From NCBI RefSeq assembly GCF_001006325.2, contig NZ_LBIA02000001.1:1985501-2049500 (forward strand): a DNA stretch of 64,000 nucleotides. The letters are read 5' to 3'. This document shows positions 8,817-18,800 of this stretch, piece by piece. The position numbers were made by a program, and so were the translations under genes. Under the pieces are notes generated by a model. That model searched no databases. It saw only the letters and a list, made by a program, of their open reading frames with translations, and was not told the origin of the DNA. This DNA is from Afipia massiliensis (GTDB taxonomy: Bacteria; Pseudomonadota; Alphaproteobacteria; Rhizobiales; Xanthobacteraceae). Each line of letters opens with the position of its first letter. Position 1 is the first letter of the stretch.

Positions 8817-8852
8817 GTCATGCCCGGCTTTGCGCGGGGCATCCATGTCTTT
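8817..8852. repeat. Short palindromic repeat, GTCATGCCCGG family
   Basis: GTCATGCCCGGCTTTGCGCG followed by GGGCATCCATGTCTT forms a hairpin (GCCC...GGGC with a G/C-rich neck). It is recognisable as a small dispersed repeat type of Bradyrhizobium-like genomes, placed between the divergent HIT gene and ffs. A single copy is visible in this window. Confidence 0.5.
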
Positions 8853-8976
8853 GTTCCATCGGGGCGGGACCCGCTGACGCCAGCCCCGGCGCTTGCCAAT
8901 TTCATCAGCCGTAACAACGTGGTGCGAACCGCCGTCGCGCGCTTGCTTTCCGTCGGTTTTGGCCCCAAATAGGGAC

Positions 8977-9074
8977 CGGGAGATTGGCGGTGGACGAGCC
9001 ACTCGCCAACCGGGTCAGGTCCGGAAGGAAGCAGCCCTAACGAGGTCCGGATCGGGTCGCTCGTCAGTCTCCTA
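8977..9074 (+). ncRNA. ffs: Signal recognition particle RNA (4.5S, small bacterial type)
   Basis: The universally conserved SRP domain IV loop is present at 9013-9036 (GGTCAGGTCCGGAAGGAAGC then AGCC), including the GGAAGGAAGCAGCC asymmetric loop that binds Ffh. The ends GGAGA (8979-8983) and TCTCC (9068-9072) pair, closing a single long hairpin of about 95 nt. A T-run (CTTTTTC) near 9079-9085 can end transcription. Position directly upstream of dnaX is the standard alphaproteobacterial arrangement. The exact ends are estimated from the pairing. Confidence 0.95.
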
Positions 9075-9164
9075 CTTCTCTTTTTCGCGCGCCCAGCGTG
9101 CTAACGCCGGCTTTCCGCAAGACGCTCTCTTTTCAAGAGCCTTGCGACAATCGCGGATCGATTG

Positions 9165-11048
9165 ATGACCGATGCTGATATTGCCGGCGCGACTGCGGAC
9201 GATCAGCCGGGTTTTGAACTCGGCGGAGCGCCAGCCTCTTCACCGGCGTCAGGCTCTGCATCGGGGGCCGGCTATCGCGTGCTCGCGCGCAAATACCGTC
9301 CCGGGACATTCGAGGATCTGATCGGCCAGGAAGCGATGGTTCGCACCATCTCGAATTCGTTCGAGGCGGGGCGCGTTCCGCAGGCCTGGATTCTCACCGG
9401 CGTCCGCGGCGTCGGCAAGACCACGACCGCGCGCATTCTCGCCCGCGCGCTGAACTACGAATTGCCGGACGGGTCGGTCAAAGGGCCGACCATCCACATG
9501 CCGAAGATGGGCGTGCATTGCCAGGCGATCATGGAAAGCCGGCACATCGACATCCTCGAAATGGACGCTGCCTCGCATACCGGCATCGACGACGTGCGTC
9601 AGATCACCGACGGCGTGCGCTATGCGCCGTCGAGTGCAAGGTACAAAGTCTACATCATCGACGAAGTCCATATGCTCTCGGAGAAGGCGTTCAACGCTTT
9701 CCTGAAGACGCTGGAAGAGCCGCCCGAGCACGCCAAGTTCGTGTTCGCCACCACCGAAATCCGCAAAGTGCCGGTCACGGTGCTGTCGCGCTGCCAGCGC
9801 TTCGATCTCAGGCGCGTCGAATCCGATGTGCTGATGGCTCATCTGGCGAGCATTGCGGATAAGGAAGGCGTCAAGACTGAGCCGGAGGCGCTGGGCCTGA
9901 TTGCGCGCGCCGCCGAGGGTTCGGTGCGCGATTCGCTGTCGCTGTTCGATCAGGCGATCGCGCATGCGGCGGGCATGGTGCGCGCCGAGGACGTGCGGCA
10001 GATGCTGGGTCTCGCCGATCGCACCCGCGTGATCGATCTGTTCCAGTCGCTGGCGAGCGGCGACATCGCCGCAGCCTTCAAGGAGTTCCGCGATCAGTAT
10101 GACACCGGCGCCGATCCGGTGGTGGTGCTGAGCGATCTCGCCGAATTCGTGAACTTCGTGACGCGGGTGAAGGTCGTGCCGGCGACGGCGGACAATCTGG
10201 CGCTGGGCGAAACCGAGCGCACGCGCGGGCGCGATTTCGCGGCCAAGCTCTCGATGCGGGTGCTGTCGCGGATGTGGCAGATGCTGCTCAAGGGCATTGC
10301 CGAAGTACAGGCAGCGACACGGCCGCAGGCTGCCGCCGAAATGGTGCTGGTGCGCATCGCCTACGTGTCCGATCTGCCGACGCCGGATGAAGCGATCAAG
10401 ATGATCGACGCCAACGGCGGTTCGTCGCCGATGCTTGGCGGCAATGTGGTCGGCAACGCCGCGCCGCGCGGCTCGTCCGCGATGCTGTCGTCAGGTGGCG
10501 ATGACGGTTCGCAACTGCGCGCGGTGGCATCCAGCACACGGCCCGCCCTCGATACCTCGCCGCGTCCACAGATGAGCGCTCCTGCGCCCGCACCTGTTGC
10601 GGTTGAGGCTGCGCCGGTGCTGCGGCTGAACACGTTCGCTGAACTCGTCGCTCTGACCGGCGAAAAACGCGATTTGCAGATCAAGTCAGCGCTCGAAGCC
10701 GACATGCGGCTGGTGCGCATGGAAGACGGCAGGCTCGAAGTCTCTTTGGAACGCAGCGCCGCGCGCTCCGTTGTCAATGAATTGTCGCGCAAGCTCGAAC
10801 AGTGGACCGGACGGCGCTGGACCGTGATCGTGTCTAACGAGGCCGGCCAGCCGACGCTGCGTGCGCAGGCGCAGGCGGCGAAGGAAAAACTCACCGACGG
10901 CGTTCATGCCGATCTGCGGGTGCAGGCGGTGATGGCGAAATTTCCGGGCACGCAGGTGATCGATGTGCGGCGCATCGCGCCGGATACTGGCTCGGGCGCG
11001 GATGACTCCGGACCCGTCGCTGCGGCCGAAGAAGACGACGATCTCTAA
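9165..11048 (+). CDS. dnaX: DNA polymerase III subunit gamma/tau
   Basis: Clamp-loader ATPase of the replicative polymerase, 627 aa. The AAA+ core begins at [20 protein letters not shown]. The Walker A is [12 protein letters not shown], Walker B is YIIDEVHML, sensor 1 is FATTE and the SRC arginine-finger motif is SRCQRF. The zinc-module cysteines of E. coli are mostly lacking ([14 protein letters not shown] keeps one), which is normal for alphaproteobacteria. The C-terminal third is Ala/Pro-rich then a tau-like domain (from about residue 485). A TTG three bases upstream is in frame; the ATG at 9165 is preferred. It leads dnaX-ybaB-recR. No obvious programmed frameshift heptamer was noticed. 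Confidence 0.97.
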   Translation: MTDADIAGATADDQPGFELGGAPASSPASGSASGAGYRVLARKYRPGTFEDLIGQEAMVRTISNSFEAGRVPQAWILTGVRGVGKTTTARILARALNYELPDGSVKGPTIHMPKMGVHCQAIMESRHIDILEMDAASHTGIDDVRQITDGVRYAPSSARYKVYIIDEVHMLSEKAFNAFLKTLEEPPEHAKFVFATTEIRKVPVTVLSRCQRFDLRRVESDVLMAHLASIADKEGVKTEPEALGLIARAAEGSVRDSLSLFDQAIAHAAGMVRAEDVRQMLGLADRTRVIDLFQSLASGDIAAAFKEFRDQYDTGADPVVVLSDLAEFVNFVTRVKVVPATADNLALGETERTRGRDFAAKLSMRVLSRMWQMLLKGIAEVQAATRPQAAAEMVLVRIAYVSDLPTPDEAIKMIDANGGSSPMLGGNVVGNAAPRGSSAMLSSGGDDGSQLRAVASSTRPALDTSPRPQMSAPAPAPVAVEAAPVLRLNTFAELVALTGEKRDLQIKSALEADMRLVRMEDGRLEVSLERSAARSVVNELSRKLEQWTGRRWTVIVSNEAGQPTLRAQAQAAKEKLTDGVHADLRVQAVMAKFPGTQVIDVRRIAPDTGSGADDSGPVAAAEEDDDL

Positions 11049-11071
11049 CTCAATTCGATAAAGGACCGTTC

Positions 11072-11392
11072 ATGGCTGATTTTCTCGGCATGATGAAACA
11101 GGCGGCGCAGCTTCAGTCGAAGATGAAGGCGCTGCAGGACGAACTCGAAACCATCGAGGTTGAAGGCACCTCCGGCGGCGGGCTGATCAGCGTGCGCATG
11201 ACGGCGAAGGGCGAAGTGAAAGCCGTGAAAATCGACCCGTCGCTGGTCAAGGCGGACGAGCGCGAAATTCTCGAAGACCTGCTGGTGACGGCGCATAACG
11301 ATGCGCGGCGCAAGGCCGAAGCTGCCATGCAGGAGAAAATGCAGACGCTGACCGGCGGCCTCGGCCTGCCGCCGGGATTGGGTCTCGGTTAA
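11072..11392 (+). CDS. YbaB/EbfC family nucleoid-associated protein
   Basis: A small dimeric DNA-binding protein of 106 aa. The N-terminal helix is [20 protein letters not shown]. The central [20 protein letters not shown] region is the family signature, and the C-terminal helix includes [20 protein letters not shown]. It is located between dnaX and recR as in most bacteria. It starts 23 bp after dnaX and ends 1 bp before the recR start, so the three genes are almost certainly one transcript. The role is nucleoid organisation and possibly help for RecR-linked repair. Confidence 0.95.
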   Translation: MADFLGMMKQAAQLQSKMKALQDELETIEVEGTSGGGLISVRMTAKGEVKAVKIDPSLVKADEREILEDLLVTAHNDARRKAEAAMQEKMQTLTGGLGLPPGLGLG

Positions 11393-11393
11393 T

Positions 11394-11999
11394 ATGCCCA
11401 CCGCTGTTGCCGGTCCCGAGATCGAACGCCTGATCCAGCTGCTGGCGCGGCTGCCGGGGCTTGGCCCGCGCTCGGCGCGGCGCGCGGCGCTGCATCTGAT
11501 CAAGAAACGCGAAGCCCTGATGACGCCGCTGTCGTCGGCTCTGCAAGTGGCGATTGAGAAGATTCAGGTCTGCAACACCTGCGGCAATATCGATACGCAG
11601 AATCCCTGCACGGTCTGCACCGATACACGGCGCGACTCCTCGATCATCGTCGTGGTGGCGGATGTCGCCGATCTTTGGGCGCTCGAACGCGCTCATGCCA
11701 CAAATGGTTTTTATCACGTGCTCGGCGCGACGCTGTCGCCGCTCGATGGTGTCGGTCCGCAGGACCTGACCATCGATGCACTGGTCCAGCGCGCACTCGA
11801 CCCACGGGTCACCGAAATCATCCTCGCGCTCAATGCAACAGTCGATGGCCAGACCACCGCGCACTACATCACCGACCTGTTGCAGGATGCCAACGTCAAG
11901 GTCACCCGGCTGGCGCATGGCGTGCCGGTCGGCGGCGAGCTTGATTATCTCGACGAAGGAACTTTGTCGGCTGCCATGCGGCAGCGGACGCTGTTCTGA
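11394..11999 (+). CDS. recR: Recombination mediator RecR
   Basis: RecR (201 aa) works with RecO (and RecF) to load RecA on SSB-coated single-strand gaps. It has an N-terminal HhH region ([20 protein letters not shown]). The four-cysteine zinc motif is seen as [17 protein letters not shown] Toprim domain ([19 protein letters not shown]) and the C-terminal Walker-like ATHYITDLL region (here [10 protein letters not shown]) follow. Length is typical. The ATG lies 1 bp after the ybaB stop, indicating translational coupling. Confidence 0.96.
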   Translation: MPTAVAGPEIERLIQLLARLPGLGPRSARRAALHLIKKREALMTPLSSALQVAIEKIQVCNTCGNIDTQNPCTVCTDTRRDSSIIVVVADVADLWALERAHATNGFYHVLGATLSPLDGVGPQDLTIDALVQRALDPRVTEIILALNATVDGQTTAHYITDLLQDANVKVTRLAHGVPVGGELDYLDEGTLSAAMRQRTLF

Positions 12000-12035
12000 T
12001 CTGCCCTGAAACTGAATTCACAACATGGAAGCCGC

Positions 12036-12446
12036 ATGATTCTCCGCCTGTTCGCGAATGTGCCCGCAATGCTTGCCGCGGGCTGCCTTGCTGTCCTGAT
12101 GTCCTCCGACGCGTTCGCGCAGCAAAAGGCCAAGCCGATCAACACCGGCGAGGTGCTGTCGGGCGAACTGACCGCGATGCGTTCCGGCCCGAAGAAGAAG
12201 CGCGTCATTACCTATCAGCTGACCAGCGAACCGCGGCGGTTGCCGGGTCCGACCGGCCTGTGCAATCTGGAAACCGGCCCCGAGACGTTTCAGATCGTGA
12301 CCAACAGCGACGCGGAAGCAGCGGCGCTAAAGCCCTTTATCGGCAAGAGCATTGCGCTGAAGGCCAATGAGATGGCCTGTGCGCAGGCCGCCGGGCAGTT
12401 GAGCGACGCCATCGTCACCAAGTGGAACGTCGTGACCAGGCACTAA
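12036..12446 (+). CDS. Exported protein of unknown function
   Basis: A 136-aa protein with a clear Sec signal peptide (LFANVPAMLAAGCLAVLMSS, cleavage likely after DAFA at about residue 28). The mature part is a single small domain with two cysteines (GLCNLE and EMACAQ) that could form a disulfide in the periplasm. I recognise no family by name; it looks like the hypothetical proteins conserved after recR in Nitrobacteraceae. It starts 36 bp after recR and overlaps the tail of the convergent MFS gene by 4 bp. Confidence 0.75.
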   Translation: MILRLFANVPAMLAAGCLAVLMSSDAFAQQKAKPINTGEVLSGELTAMRSGPKKKRVITYQLTSEPRRLPGPTGLCNLETGPETFQIVTNSDAEAAALKPFIGKSIALKANEMACAQAAGQLSDAIVTKWNVVTRH

Positions 12447-13819
12447 GCGTCGGCTGGAACGGCGTCGCGCCGTCGCAATGTCTCAAAATGTCCGCGCCGC
12501 TGCAGCCACGCCAGCAGGATCAGGCTCGGCACCGCGACCAGCACGCTGAGCACGAAGAACGCCGGCCAGCCGGTGGCCTGCGCGACATAGCCGGCGCCCG
12601 CCGAAAGATAGGTCCGGCCGATCGCCGCGAACGCGGTGAGCAGCGCATACTGGGTCGCGGTATGCAGCGGGCTCTGGCACAGCGACGACAGATAGGCGAC
12701 GAAGATCACCGTACCGATCGCGCCGGTGAAATTCTCCACCGTGATCGCCAGCGCCAGCGCCCATTGGTTCAACCCGACATAAGCGAGCCACGCGAAGGCG
12801 AGATTTGAGATCGCCTGAAGCACGCCGCCGGTCCACAGACAGGCTTCCAGCGACCATGCACGCGCGAGGAATCCGCCGGCAAAGCCGCCGATCAGCGTCG
12901 CGGCCAGCCCAACGCCCTTGACGATGGCGGCGTAGTCGTTGCGCGTGAATCCGAGATCGATCACGAACGGCGCGGTCATGGTGCCGGAAAACGAATCCGT
13001 GAACTTGTAGAGAATGACAAATGCAAGAACCGCCCAGACGTCCTTGCGGATCAGGAATTCGGTGAAAGCGCCGACAGAGGCGTTGGTGACGCGTGTGATG
13101 GCGCTCTCGCCGCTGGTTGCTTCCTTGGCGCGGCGCGACTGTTCGGGTTCGGTGGCGATGAGCGCTGCGATCATGCCGATCAGCACCATCGCCGCCATTG
13201 CGATGTAGCCCCACATCCAGGCGATGGATTTGGTCAGGCCGGTGGCTTCAAAACCGCTGACCAGAAACAGCGCGCCGGCGGTCGAGATCAGCATACCGAC
13301 ACGATAGGCCGCGACGTATGAGGCCATGCCGGCGGCTTGTTCTCTCTCGGGCAGGCTCTCGACGCGGAAGGCATCGACCACGATATCCTGCGTGGCGGAT
13401 GCGGCTGCGACCAGCAACGCACCGAGTGCGACATAGAACGGCGATTTCGCCGGATCGGTAACGGCGAGCAGTAAAATCGCGGCGATCAGCAACAATTGCG
13501 CGAACACCAGCCAGCCGCGCCGTCGCCCCAGCCACTTCGTCAGCAGCGGTACGTGCAGCGCGTCCACCAGCGGCGCCCAGAGAAACTTCAGCGTGTAGGG
13601 TGTGCCGACCAGGGCGAACAGGCCGATGGTGCCGAGATCGACGCCGGATTCGCGCATCCATACCAGGAGCGTCGAGCCGGACAGCGCCAGCGGGAGGCCG
13701 GATGAGAAGCCGAGGACCAGCACGATCAGCACGCGAGGCTGCAGATAGACCGCCAGCGCTTCACGCCACGAGGTGCGGGCAGAAGCTGGCGTCGGTTTGA
13801 CGGTTTCAGGCGCTGTCAT
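12443..13819 (-). CDS. AmpG-like MFS transporter (muropeptide permease family)
   Basis: A 12-14 TM major facilitator protein of 458 aa. The AmpG signature region is clear: GFSSGLPLALSGSTLLVWMR near the N terminus, followed by LVGTPYTLKFLWAPLVD. AmpG imports GlcNAc-anhydroMurNAc (peptides) from periplasm to cytoplasm for cell-wall recycling and, in many bacteria, for induction of beta-lactamase. Substrate identity is by family only. Transcribed alone, convergent with the exported-protein gene. The upstream side is occupied by an inverted repeat pair (13857-13980). Confidence 0.85.
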   Translation of the reverse strand: MTAPETVKPTPASARTSWREALAVYLQPRVLIVLVLGFSSGLPLALSGSTLLVWMRESGVDLGTIGLFALVGTPYTLKFLWAPLVDALHVPLLTKWLGRRRGWLVFAQLLLIAAILLLAVTDPAKSPFYVALGALLVAAASATQDIVVDAFRVESLPEREQAAGMASYVAAYRVGMLISTAGALFLVSGFEATGLTKSIAWMWGYIAMAAMVLIGMIAALIATEPEQSRRAKEATSGESAITRVTNASVGAFTEFLIRKDVWAVLAFVILYKFTDSFSGTMTAPFVIDLGFTRNDYAAIVKGVGLAATLIGGFAGGFLARAWSLEACLWTGGVLQAISNLAFAWLAYVGLNQWALALAITVENFTGAIGTVIFVAYLSSLCQSPLHTATQYALLTAFAAIGRTYLSAGAGYVAQATGWPAFFVLSVLVAVPSLILLAWLQRRGHFETLRRRDAVPADA

Positions 13820-13856
13820 GCAGGGGTGTTAGCAGATTCGGGCGATCTTTCCCCGC

Positions 13857-13980
13857 GTCGTCCCCGCGCAGGCGGGGACCCATAACCACCGGCCCAGGTT
13901 GTTTTCCCGGATGCTGCGCCGAGGACTTATTCAGGATCGTTAGTTCAGGGAGTATGGGTCCCCGCCTGCGCGGGGACGAC
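13857..13980. repeat. Inverted repeat pair, GTCGTCCCCGCG family
   Basis: 28-bp perfect inverted copies at 13857-13884 and 13953-13980 (GTCGTCCCCGCGCAGGCGGG and its complement), separated by 68 bp. Each arm is itself a small hairpin (CCCCGCGCAGGCGGGG). The pair lies between the starts of the MFS gene and the end of rmuC. A sister pair with GAAA in place of the CAGG loop is at 22626-22747. Confidence 0.88.
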
Positions 13981-14028
13981 ATCGTGTATGTGGCCAGCAC
14001 CGCGGGAAGGTCGCGGAAGAGGCTGACG

Positions 14029-15243
14029 CTACTCCCCCGCCTGCAACTTGCGGAGCGGATGGGTGGGAAACAGATCGGGTCCGCCGGACGCAACGACGCG
14101 CGGCGTCTCAGTGGGCTCGCTGGCTTTGCTGAAATCCAGTTCCTCGATACGGCCGGCGCGCTTTTCGATCTTGTCGGCGGAAATCAGGATCTGGCGCACG
14201 TCCTCGTTCACGTTGCCGAAGTCCTTCTGCAACTTGACGACGCGCTCGCGCAGCCGGGCGAGGTCGTCCGACATGTGCATCACTTCGGTGCGGATCTGAT
14301 CGGCCGCGTCGCGCATCCGCGCGTCCTTCAGAATTTGCTGCATCACCTGGATGGCCAGCATCAGCAGTGACGGCGACACCAGCACGATGCGTGCGCGGTA
14401 GGCCTTCTGGATCACGTCGTCGAAACCGTCGTGAATTTCTGCGTAGACCGATTCCGACGGCACGAACATCAGGGCGGTGTCCTGCGTTTCGCCGGGGATC
14501 AGGTATTTGTCGGCGATGTCCGTGACGTGCTTCATCACGTCCTGCCGCAGCCGCTGGGTGGCGAATTTCTTTTCCTCGTCGCTGCGCGCGTCGCGCAGTG
14601 CGGTGACAGCCTCCAGCGGGAATTTCGCATCGACGCACAGCGGCCGCTGGTCCGGCAGGAATATCACGCAGTCCGGCCGCTTGTTGTTGGACAGCGTGTG
14701 CTGGAACGCGAAAGAGCCCTTCGGCATGCCGTCCTGCACGATGGCTTCCATGCGGGCCTGGCCGAACGCGCCGCGCGACTGCTTGTTGGCGAGCACGTCG
14801 CGTAGCGTCGTCACCTGCGAGGTGAGGTCGGTGAGATTCTTGTGCGCGTTGTCGATGATGCCGAGGCGTTCGTGCAGCACGCGCAGGCTATCCATTGTGT
14901 TGCGCGTGGTCTGTTCCATCGACTGGCCGACGCGGTGCGTCACCGAATCCAGCCGCTCGTTGACGGCGCGGGCCATCTCCGCCTGCCGCCCGACCAGCGC
15001 CTGTCCCATTTCATGAACGCGGCCGGTGGATTCGCTCTGTAGCCGCAGCACCTCGGCCAACCGCTCCTCGAGCTCGTCGGCGCGCACGGCCTGTGCCATG
15101 GCCGCCTCCGCACCCTTGCGGCCAGAGCGGGCGATGACGATGGCGATGGCCAGCAGCAAAAGCAGCGCCAGCGCGCCGAATGCGATGAGGGCAGCGCTCA
15201 TGCGGACCGGCACATCGCCGACAATGAAAAGGATCTCGTTCAT
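14029..15243 (-). CDS. rmuC: DNA recombination protein RmuC
   Basis: RmuC family, 404 aa from the ATG at 15243 (MNEILFIVGDVPV). It has one N-terminal TM helix (AALIAFGALALLLLLAIAIV), then a long coiled-coil region (about residues 45-150) and a PD-(D/E)XK-like nuclease domain (RPDCVIFLPDQRPLCVDAKF carries the D..DAK residues). It is known to limit inversions at short inverted repeats; the exact nuclease activity is not proven for most members. The open frame extends to 15306 but lacks family similarity before 15243. Divergent from def, separated by about 170 bp. Confidence 0.92.
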   Translation of the reverse strand: MNEILFIVGDVPVRMSAALIAFGALALLLLLAIAIVIARSGRKGAEAAMAQAVRADELEERLAEVLRLQSESTGRVHEMGQALVGRQAEMARAVNERLDSVTHRVGQSMEQTTRNTMDSLRVLHERLGIIDNAHKNLTDLTSQVTTLRDVLANKQSRGAFGQARMEAIVQDGMPKGSFAFQHTLSNNKRPDCVIFLPDQRPLCVDAKFPLEAVTALRDARSDEEKKFATQRLRQDVMKHVTDIADKYLIPGETQDTALMFVPSESVYAEIHDGFDDVIQKAYRARIVLVSPSLLMLAIQVMQQILKDARMRDAADQIRTEVMHMSDDLARLRERVVKLQKDFGNVNEDVRQILISADKIEKRAGRIEELDFSKASEPTETPRVVASGGPDLFPTHPLRKLQAGE

Positions 15244-15414
15244 GTCGCCGTTGTAACCCGATTCGGGACCAGATGCGAACGAATGGGGAACATTTATGGT
15301 TAACAACTCCCTGATTTTTATGGTTAATCACCGGTTAACGACTTTCGCTTCCGGCCAAGCGCCTGATGTCACGCCGGGTTTGACCGCGGCGGGCGCTCCC
15401 ATTACATCGCGCCC

Positions 15415-15930
15415 ATGGCCAATCGTGACATCATCATCCTACCCGACAAGCAGCTGCGGCTGATTTCCAAGCCGGTCGAAAAGATCACGCCCGAGATCCG
15501 GGCACTCGCCGACGACATGTTCGAAACCATGTACGAGGCGCCGGGCATCGGTCTCGCCGCGATCCAGATCGCGGTGCCGCTGCGGCTGATCACCATGGAC
15601 CTCTCCAAGAAGGAGGGGGAGAAGGAACCGCGCGTTTTCATCAATCCGGAAATCCTGTCGGCGTCCGAGGAACTCTCGGTCTACGAAGAGGGCTGCCTTT
15701 CGATTCCGGAATACTACGAAGAGGTGGAGCGGCCGGCGCGGGTGCGCGTGCGCTTCATGGACATCGATGGCAAGATTCACGAGGAAGATGCCGAGGGACT
15801 TTACGCCACCTGCATCCAGCACGAAATCGACCATCTCAACGGCGTTCTGTTCGTGGATTATCTCTCCAAGCTCAAGCGCGACCGCGTGATGAAGAAGTTC
15901 ACCAAGGCCGCCAAGCTCGCGGCGAAATAA
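15415..15930 (+). CDS. def: Peptide deformylase
   Basis: Removes the formyl group from the N-terminal Met of new proteins; Fe2+/Zn2+ enzyme, 171 aa, cytoplasmic. The three PDF motifs are complete: GIGLAAIQI (45-53), EGCLS (92-96 with metal ligand C94) and QHEIDH (135-140 with ligands H136 and H140 and catalytic E137). A C-terminal Lys-rich helix completes the type 1 form. It is first of def-fmt-truA, all on the plus strand with short gaps. Confidence 0.98.
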   Translation: MANRDIIILPDKQLRLISKPVEKITPEIRALADDMFETMYEAPGIGLAAIQIAVPLRLITMDLSKKEGEKEPRVFINPEILSASEELSVYEEGCLSIPEYYEEVERPARVRVRFMDIDGKIHEEDAEGLYATCIQHEIDHLNGVLFVDYLSKLKRDRVMKKFTKAAKLAAK

Positions 15931-15956
15931 ATCCAGTCGCCGAAAGCGATTTTTGC

Positions 15957-16892
15957 ATGCCGCTTCGTCTGATCTTCATGGGCACGCCGGACTTCGCGGT
16001 GCCGACGCTGCTGACGCTCGCGGACCACGGTCACGAGATCGCGGCGGTGTATACGCGCGCGCCGAAGCCGGCAGGGCGCGGCATGAAATTGCAGGCGACC
16101 CCGGTGGAGCAGGCCGCGCGGCAGCTAGGCATCCCGGTGCTGACGCCAAAGACCTTGAGGACTCCGGAAGCCGAAGCGGAGTTTCGCGCGCACAATGCCG
16201 ACGCGGCAGTGGTGGTCGCCTACGGCATGATCCTGCCCGCAAACATTCTCGACGCCGTATCGCTCGGCTGTTTCAATCTCCACGCGTCATTGCTGCCGCG
16301 CTGGCGCGGTGCCGCGCCGCTCAACCGCGCGATCATGGCGGGCGATGCTGAGTCCGGCGTCATGGTCATGAAGATGGACGTCGGGCTCGACACCGGCGAT
16401 GTCGCGATGGCCGAGCGTCTGCCGATCACCGACACGATGACCGCACAGGACCTGCACGACACGCTGGCGCCGCTGGGCGCTGACCTGATGGTGCGGGCGA
16501 TGGGCGGGCTGTCACGCGGCGGCCTGCAACTGACCAAGCAGAGCGAGCAGGGCGTCACTTACGCCGCGAAAATCGACAAGGCCGAAGCGCGGATCGACTG
16601 GAGCAAACCTGCCCGCGAGGTGCTGCGGCATATTCACGGCCTGTCGCCGTTTCCCGGCGCGTGGTTCGAGATCGTCATCGATGGTGAGCCGGTGCGTATC
16701 AAGGTGCTGCGTTGCGAGCTGGCGAAGGGCTCTGGCGCGCCAGGCGATTTGCTGGATGACAAGCTGACCATTGCTTGCGGCGATGGCGCGATCCGGATTC
16801 TGGAATTGCAGCGCGCCGGAAAACCACCGATGAAAGCCGATGCATTTCTGAATGGCACGCAATTGAAGCCGCCGGCGCGGGTCGTGGTTTGA
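15957..16892 (+). CDS. fmt: Methionyl-tRNA formyltransferase
   Basis: Transfers a formyl group from 10-formyl-THF to initiator Met-tRNA, 311 aa. The formyl-transferase N-terminal domain starts at [14 protein letters not shown]. The catalytic core [20 protein letters not shown] contains the conserved Asn, His and the following Asp region ([10 protein letters not shown]). The C-terminal OB-like domain (from about 205) begins [17 protein letters not shown]. It begins 26 bp after def. Its stop codon TGA shares its last A with the truA ATG, which suggests translational coupling. Confidence 0.98.
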   Translation: MPLRLIFMGTPDFAVPTLLTLADHGHEIAAVYTRAPKPAGRGMKLQATPVEQAARQLGIPVLTPKTLRTPEAEAEFRAHNADAAVVVAYGMILPANILDAVSLGCFNLHASLLPRWRGAAPLNRAIMAGDAESGVMVMKMDVGLDTGDVAMAERLPITDTMTAQDLHDTLAPLGADLMVRAMGGLSRGGLQLTKQSEQGVTYAAKIDKAEARIDWSKPAREVLRHIHGLSPFPGAWFEIVIDGEPVRIKVLRCELAKGSGAPGDLLDDKLTIACGDGAIRILELQRAGKPPMKADAFLNGTQLKPPARVVV

Positions 16893-17629
16893 TGCCCCGC
16901 TACAAACTCATTATCGAATATGACGGCACGCCCTACTGCGGCTGGCAATATCAGGACAACGGCCCTTCCGTGCAGGGCGCGCTGGAGGCCGCGGTAAAGG
17001 CCATGACCGGCGGCGATGTCCGCGTCAACGGTGCGGGCCGTACCGACGCGGGCGTGCATGCGCTCGGGCAGGTCGCACATATCGACCTCGTGAAGGATTA
17101 TAGAGCGGACCGTGTGCGTGATGCGCTCAATGCGCATCTGCGGCCAAATCCCATCGGCGTGCTGTCAGCAGAGATTGTGCCGGAGACGTTCGATGCGCGG
17201 TTCTCAGCGACCAAGCGTCATTACATTTACCGGATTGTCAATCACCGGGCCAATCTCGCGCTTAAGGTCGGGCATGCGTGGCGTGTGGCGCGGCCGCTGA
17301 ATGTCGAGGCGATGCAGGAGGCCGCACAGGTGCTGGTCGGCAAGCACGACTTCACCACGTTCCGCGATACTGAATGTCAGGCGAAGTCGCCGGAGAAGAC
17401 GCTCGATGCGCTCGACGTGACGCGCGATGGCGACGATGTGAACATCATCACCTCGGCGCGGTCGTTCCTGCACAGTCAGGTGCGCTCGATGGTCGGCTCA
17501 TTGGTGTGGGTTGGTCACGGGCGCTGGAAAGCCGAGGATATGCGGCGCGCGCTTGAGGCTCGCGATCGCGCCGCGTGCGGCCCTGTCGCGCCGCCGGACG
17601 GGCTTTATCTGGTGCGTGTCGAGTATTAG
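16892..17629 (+). CDS. truA: tRNA pseudouridine(38-40) synthase
   Basis: TruA (245 aa) makes pseudouridine in the tRNA anticodon stem. The start overlaps the fmt stop by one base. The catalytic motif GRTDAGVHA places the nucleophilic Asp at residue 52. RLSAT-type binding motif appears as [14 protein letters not shown], and the C-terminal [17 protein letters not shown] is typical. Gene order def-fmt-truA is widespread in alphaproteobacteria. A large palindromic repeat follows the stop. Confidence 0.97.
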   Translation: MPRYKLIIEYDGTPYCGWQYQDNGPSVQGALEAAVKAMTGGDVRVNGAGRTDAGVHALGQVAHIDLVKDYRADRVRDALNAHLRPNPIGVLSAEIVPETFDARFSATKRHYIYRIVNHRANLALKVGHAWRVARPLNVEAMQEAAQVLVGKHDFTTFRDTECQAKSPEKTLDALDVTRDGDDVNIITSARSFLHSQVRSMVGSLVWVGHGRWKAEDMRRALEARDRAACGPVAPPDGLYLVRVEY

Positions 17630-17655
17630 GTGAGCCGGATGCTGCGCTCACTTTC

Positions 17656-17800
17656 CCTCTCCCCTTGTGGGAGAGGGTGCCCGAGCAAAGCGAGGGCGGG
17701 TGAGGGGTAAATGCGCTCGTGTGTAAACGGAGATTACCCCCTCACCCGGCTCGATTTCGTTTCACTCAATCTCGCCACCCTCTCCCACAAGGGGAGAGGG
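17656..17800. repeat. Large palindromic repeat element (CCCTCTCCCC type)
   Basis: Outer arms CCCTCTCCCCTTGTGGGAGA (17656-) and the exact complement at 17777-17800 enclose a second inverted pair (CGGGTGAGGGGTAA near 17699 and TTACCCCCTCACCCGG near 17735). The whole unit can fold into a long cruciform between truA and the convergent RidA gene. Its architecture (outer GC palindrome, inner GGGTGAGGGG-type arms) is like the element inside hrpB, but with a different arm sequence. Confidence 0.88.
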
Positions 17801-17834
17801 TCCAAGAGCCGCAAGAGCGGGGCGAGGGAGGAGT

Positions 17835-18215
17835 TTACGCCGCCGCTGTGGCTTCGATTTCCAGCAGCCACTTGCTGTCGAAAATGCCGGCGATGATCAC
17901 CGTCATGGCCGGGGCAAGGGTGCCGAGGACGCTCTGGCGAACGGTACGGTTCTCCAGCGCGTACTTCCGGTCCGACAGAAACACCGTGACCTTGACGACG
18001 TCGGCGAGGGTCATGTCGACGGCCTTGAGCTGGCTTTCGATATTGGCCCAGATCAGCCGGCATTGCGCCTCGAACGTCTCCGGCACGGTGCCATCCACGG
18101 TTTGTGGAATCTGTCCGCTGACGAAGGCCAGGCGCTGCGCGCCGCTGACCTCGCAGACCTGCGCATAGCCGAAGGGTTGCGGGGCGTCGGCGGCGTTGAT
18201 GTTGCGGCGTTGCAT
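17835..18215 (-). CDS. RidA family protein
   Basis: A Rid (YjgF/YER057c/UK114) family protein, about 126 aa. RidA members hydrolyse reactive enamine/imine intermediates from PLP enzymes; this one belongs to a divergent branch, and the catalytic Arg of true RidA is not clearly identifiable. Family signatures seen: LAFVSGQIPQTVDGTVPETF and ADVVKVTVFLSD. Start is ATG 18215 or 18221. It lies 12 bp after the nucleosidase gene and in the same direction, so it probably belongs to the dapD-dapE-nucleosidase operon. Confidence 0.82.
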   Translation of the reverse strand: MQRRNINAADAPQPFGYAQVCEVSGAQRLAFVSGQIPQTVDGTVPETFEAQCRLIWANIESQLKAVDMTLADVVKVTVFLSDRKYALENRTVRQSVLGTLAPAMTVIIAGIFDSKWLLEIEATAAA

Positions 18216-18227
18216 GGGCATTCCCCG

Positions 18228-18800
18228 TTACGATAGCGTCTTCATCACATCCCAGAACAAATCCTCGCCATTGGCAACGTTTTCGTTCCAGTGGTCGGCG
18301 GCGTTTTCATCGGCGGCATCGGTGATGAACTTGAATGCCCGCCATGGTACGCCGTGGCGCTGGCAGACATGAGCGATGGCGAACAGCTCCATGTCGACAA
18401 TGTCGATGTTGTTCTCGACCAGCCATGGATCGACGGACGTAACGAAGCTGTCGCCGGTGCCGCAGACGACGCTGCCGTGACCGGAGGACAGCCGGTCCAT
18501 CTCCGGCGAGAACGGCGTGCGGCCGCGCGGCGCCAGCGGCATCGCCGCCATGTCGCGCTGAACAGTGTGCGCGACCTCCACAAGGCCGTTGTGGATGTGG
18601 GCGATCTTGCCGGCGGTGCCGTAGTTGACGATGAGCTTCGGCTGCAGCGCCATCACCGCCAGCGTCGCGATGCTCGCCGCATTGATCTTGCCGACGCCGG
18701 TGTAGATCACCTCGACGCCCTCAGGTGCGCGCGCCTTGTTCAGCTCGGTGTCGATCGCACTGAGAATGATAACGTGACCGCTCATGCTTTCAGCACTCAT
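18228..18800 (-). CDS. Nucleoside phosphorylase / MTA-SAH nucleosidase-like protein
   Basis: A 190-aa member of the PNP/UDP phosphorylase-1 superfamily, shorter than classic MtnN (about 230). Signatures: [23 protein letters not shown], and the active-site segment [12 protein letters not shown] where family members have MEG/MEL followed by a late Asp (ITDAADENA). Likely cleaves N-glycosidic bonds of 5'-methylthioadenosine or related nucleosides. Its ATG overlaps the dapE stop by 4 bp (ATGA), so it is co-translated with dapE. Confidence 0.8.
   Translation of the reverse strand: MSAESMSGHVIILSAIDTELNKARAPEGVEVIYTGVGKINAASIATLAVMALQPKLIVNYGTAGKIAHIHNGLVEVAHTVQRDMAAMPLAPRGRTPFSPEMDRLSSGHGSVVCGTGDSFVTSVDPWLVENNIDIVDMELFAIAHVCQRHGVPWRAFKFITDAADENAADHWNENVANGEDLFWDVMKTLS

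Noticed and set aside
8777-8968. N-terminal extension of the HIT protein.
   Set aside because: The extension would be encoded by a dispersed repeat and lacks family similarity; the ATG at 8776 gives a normal-length HIT protein.
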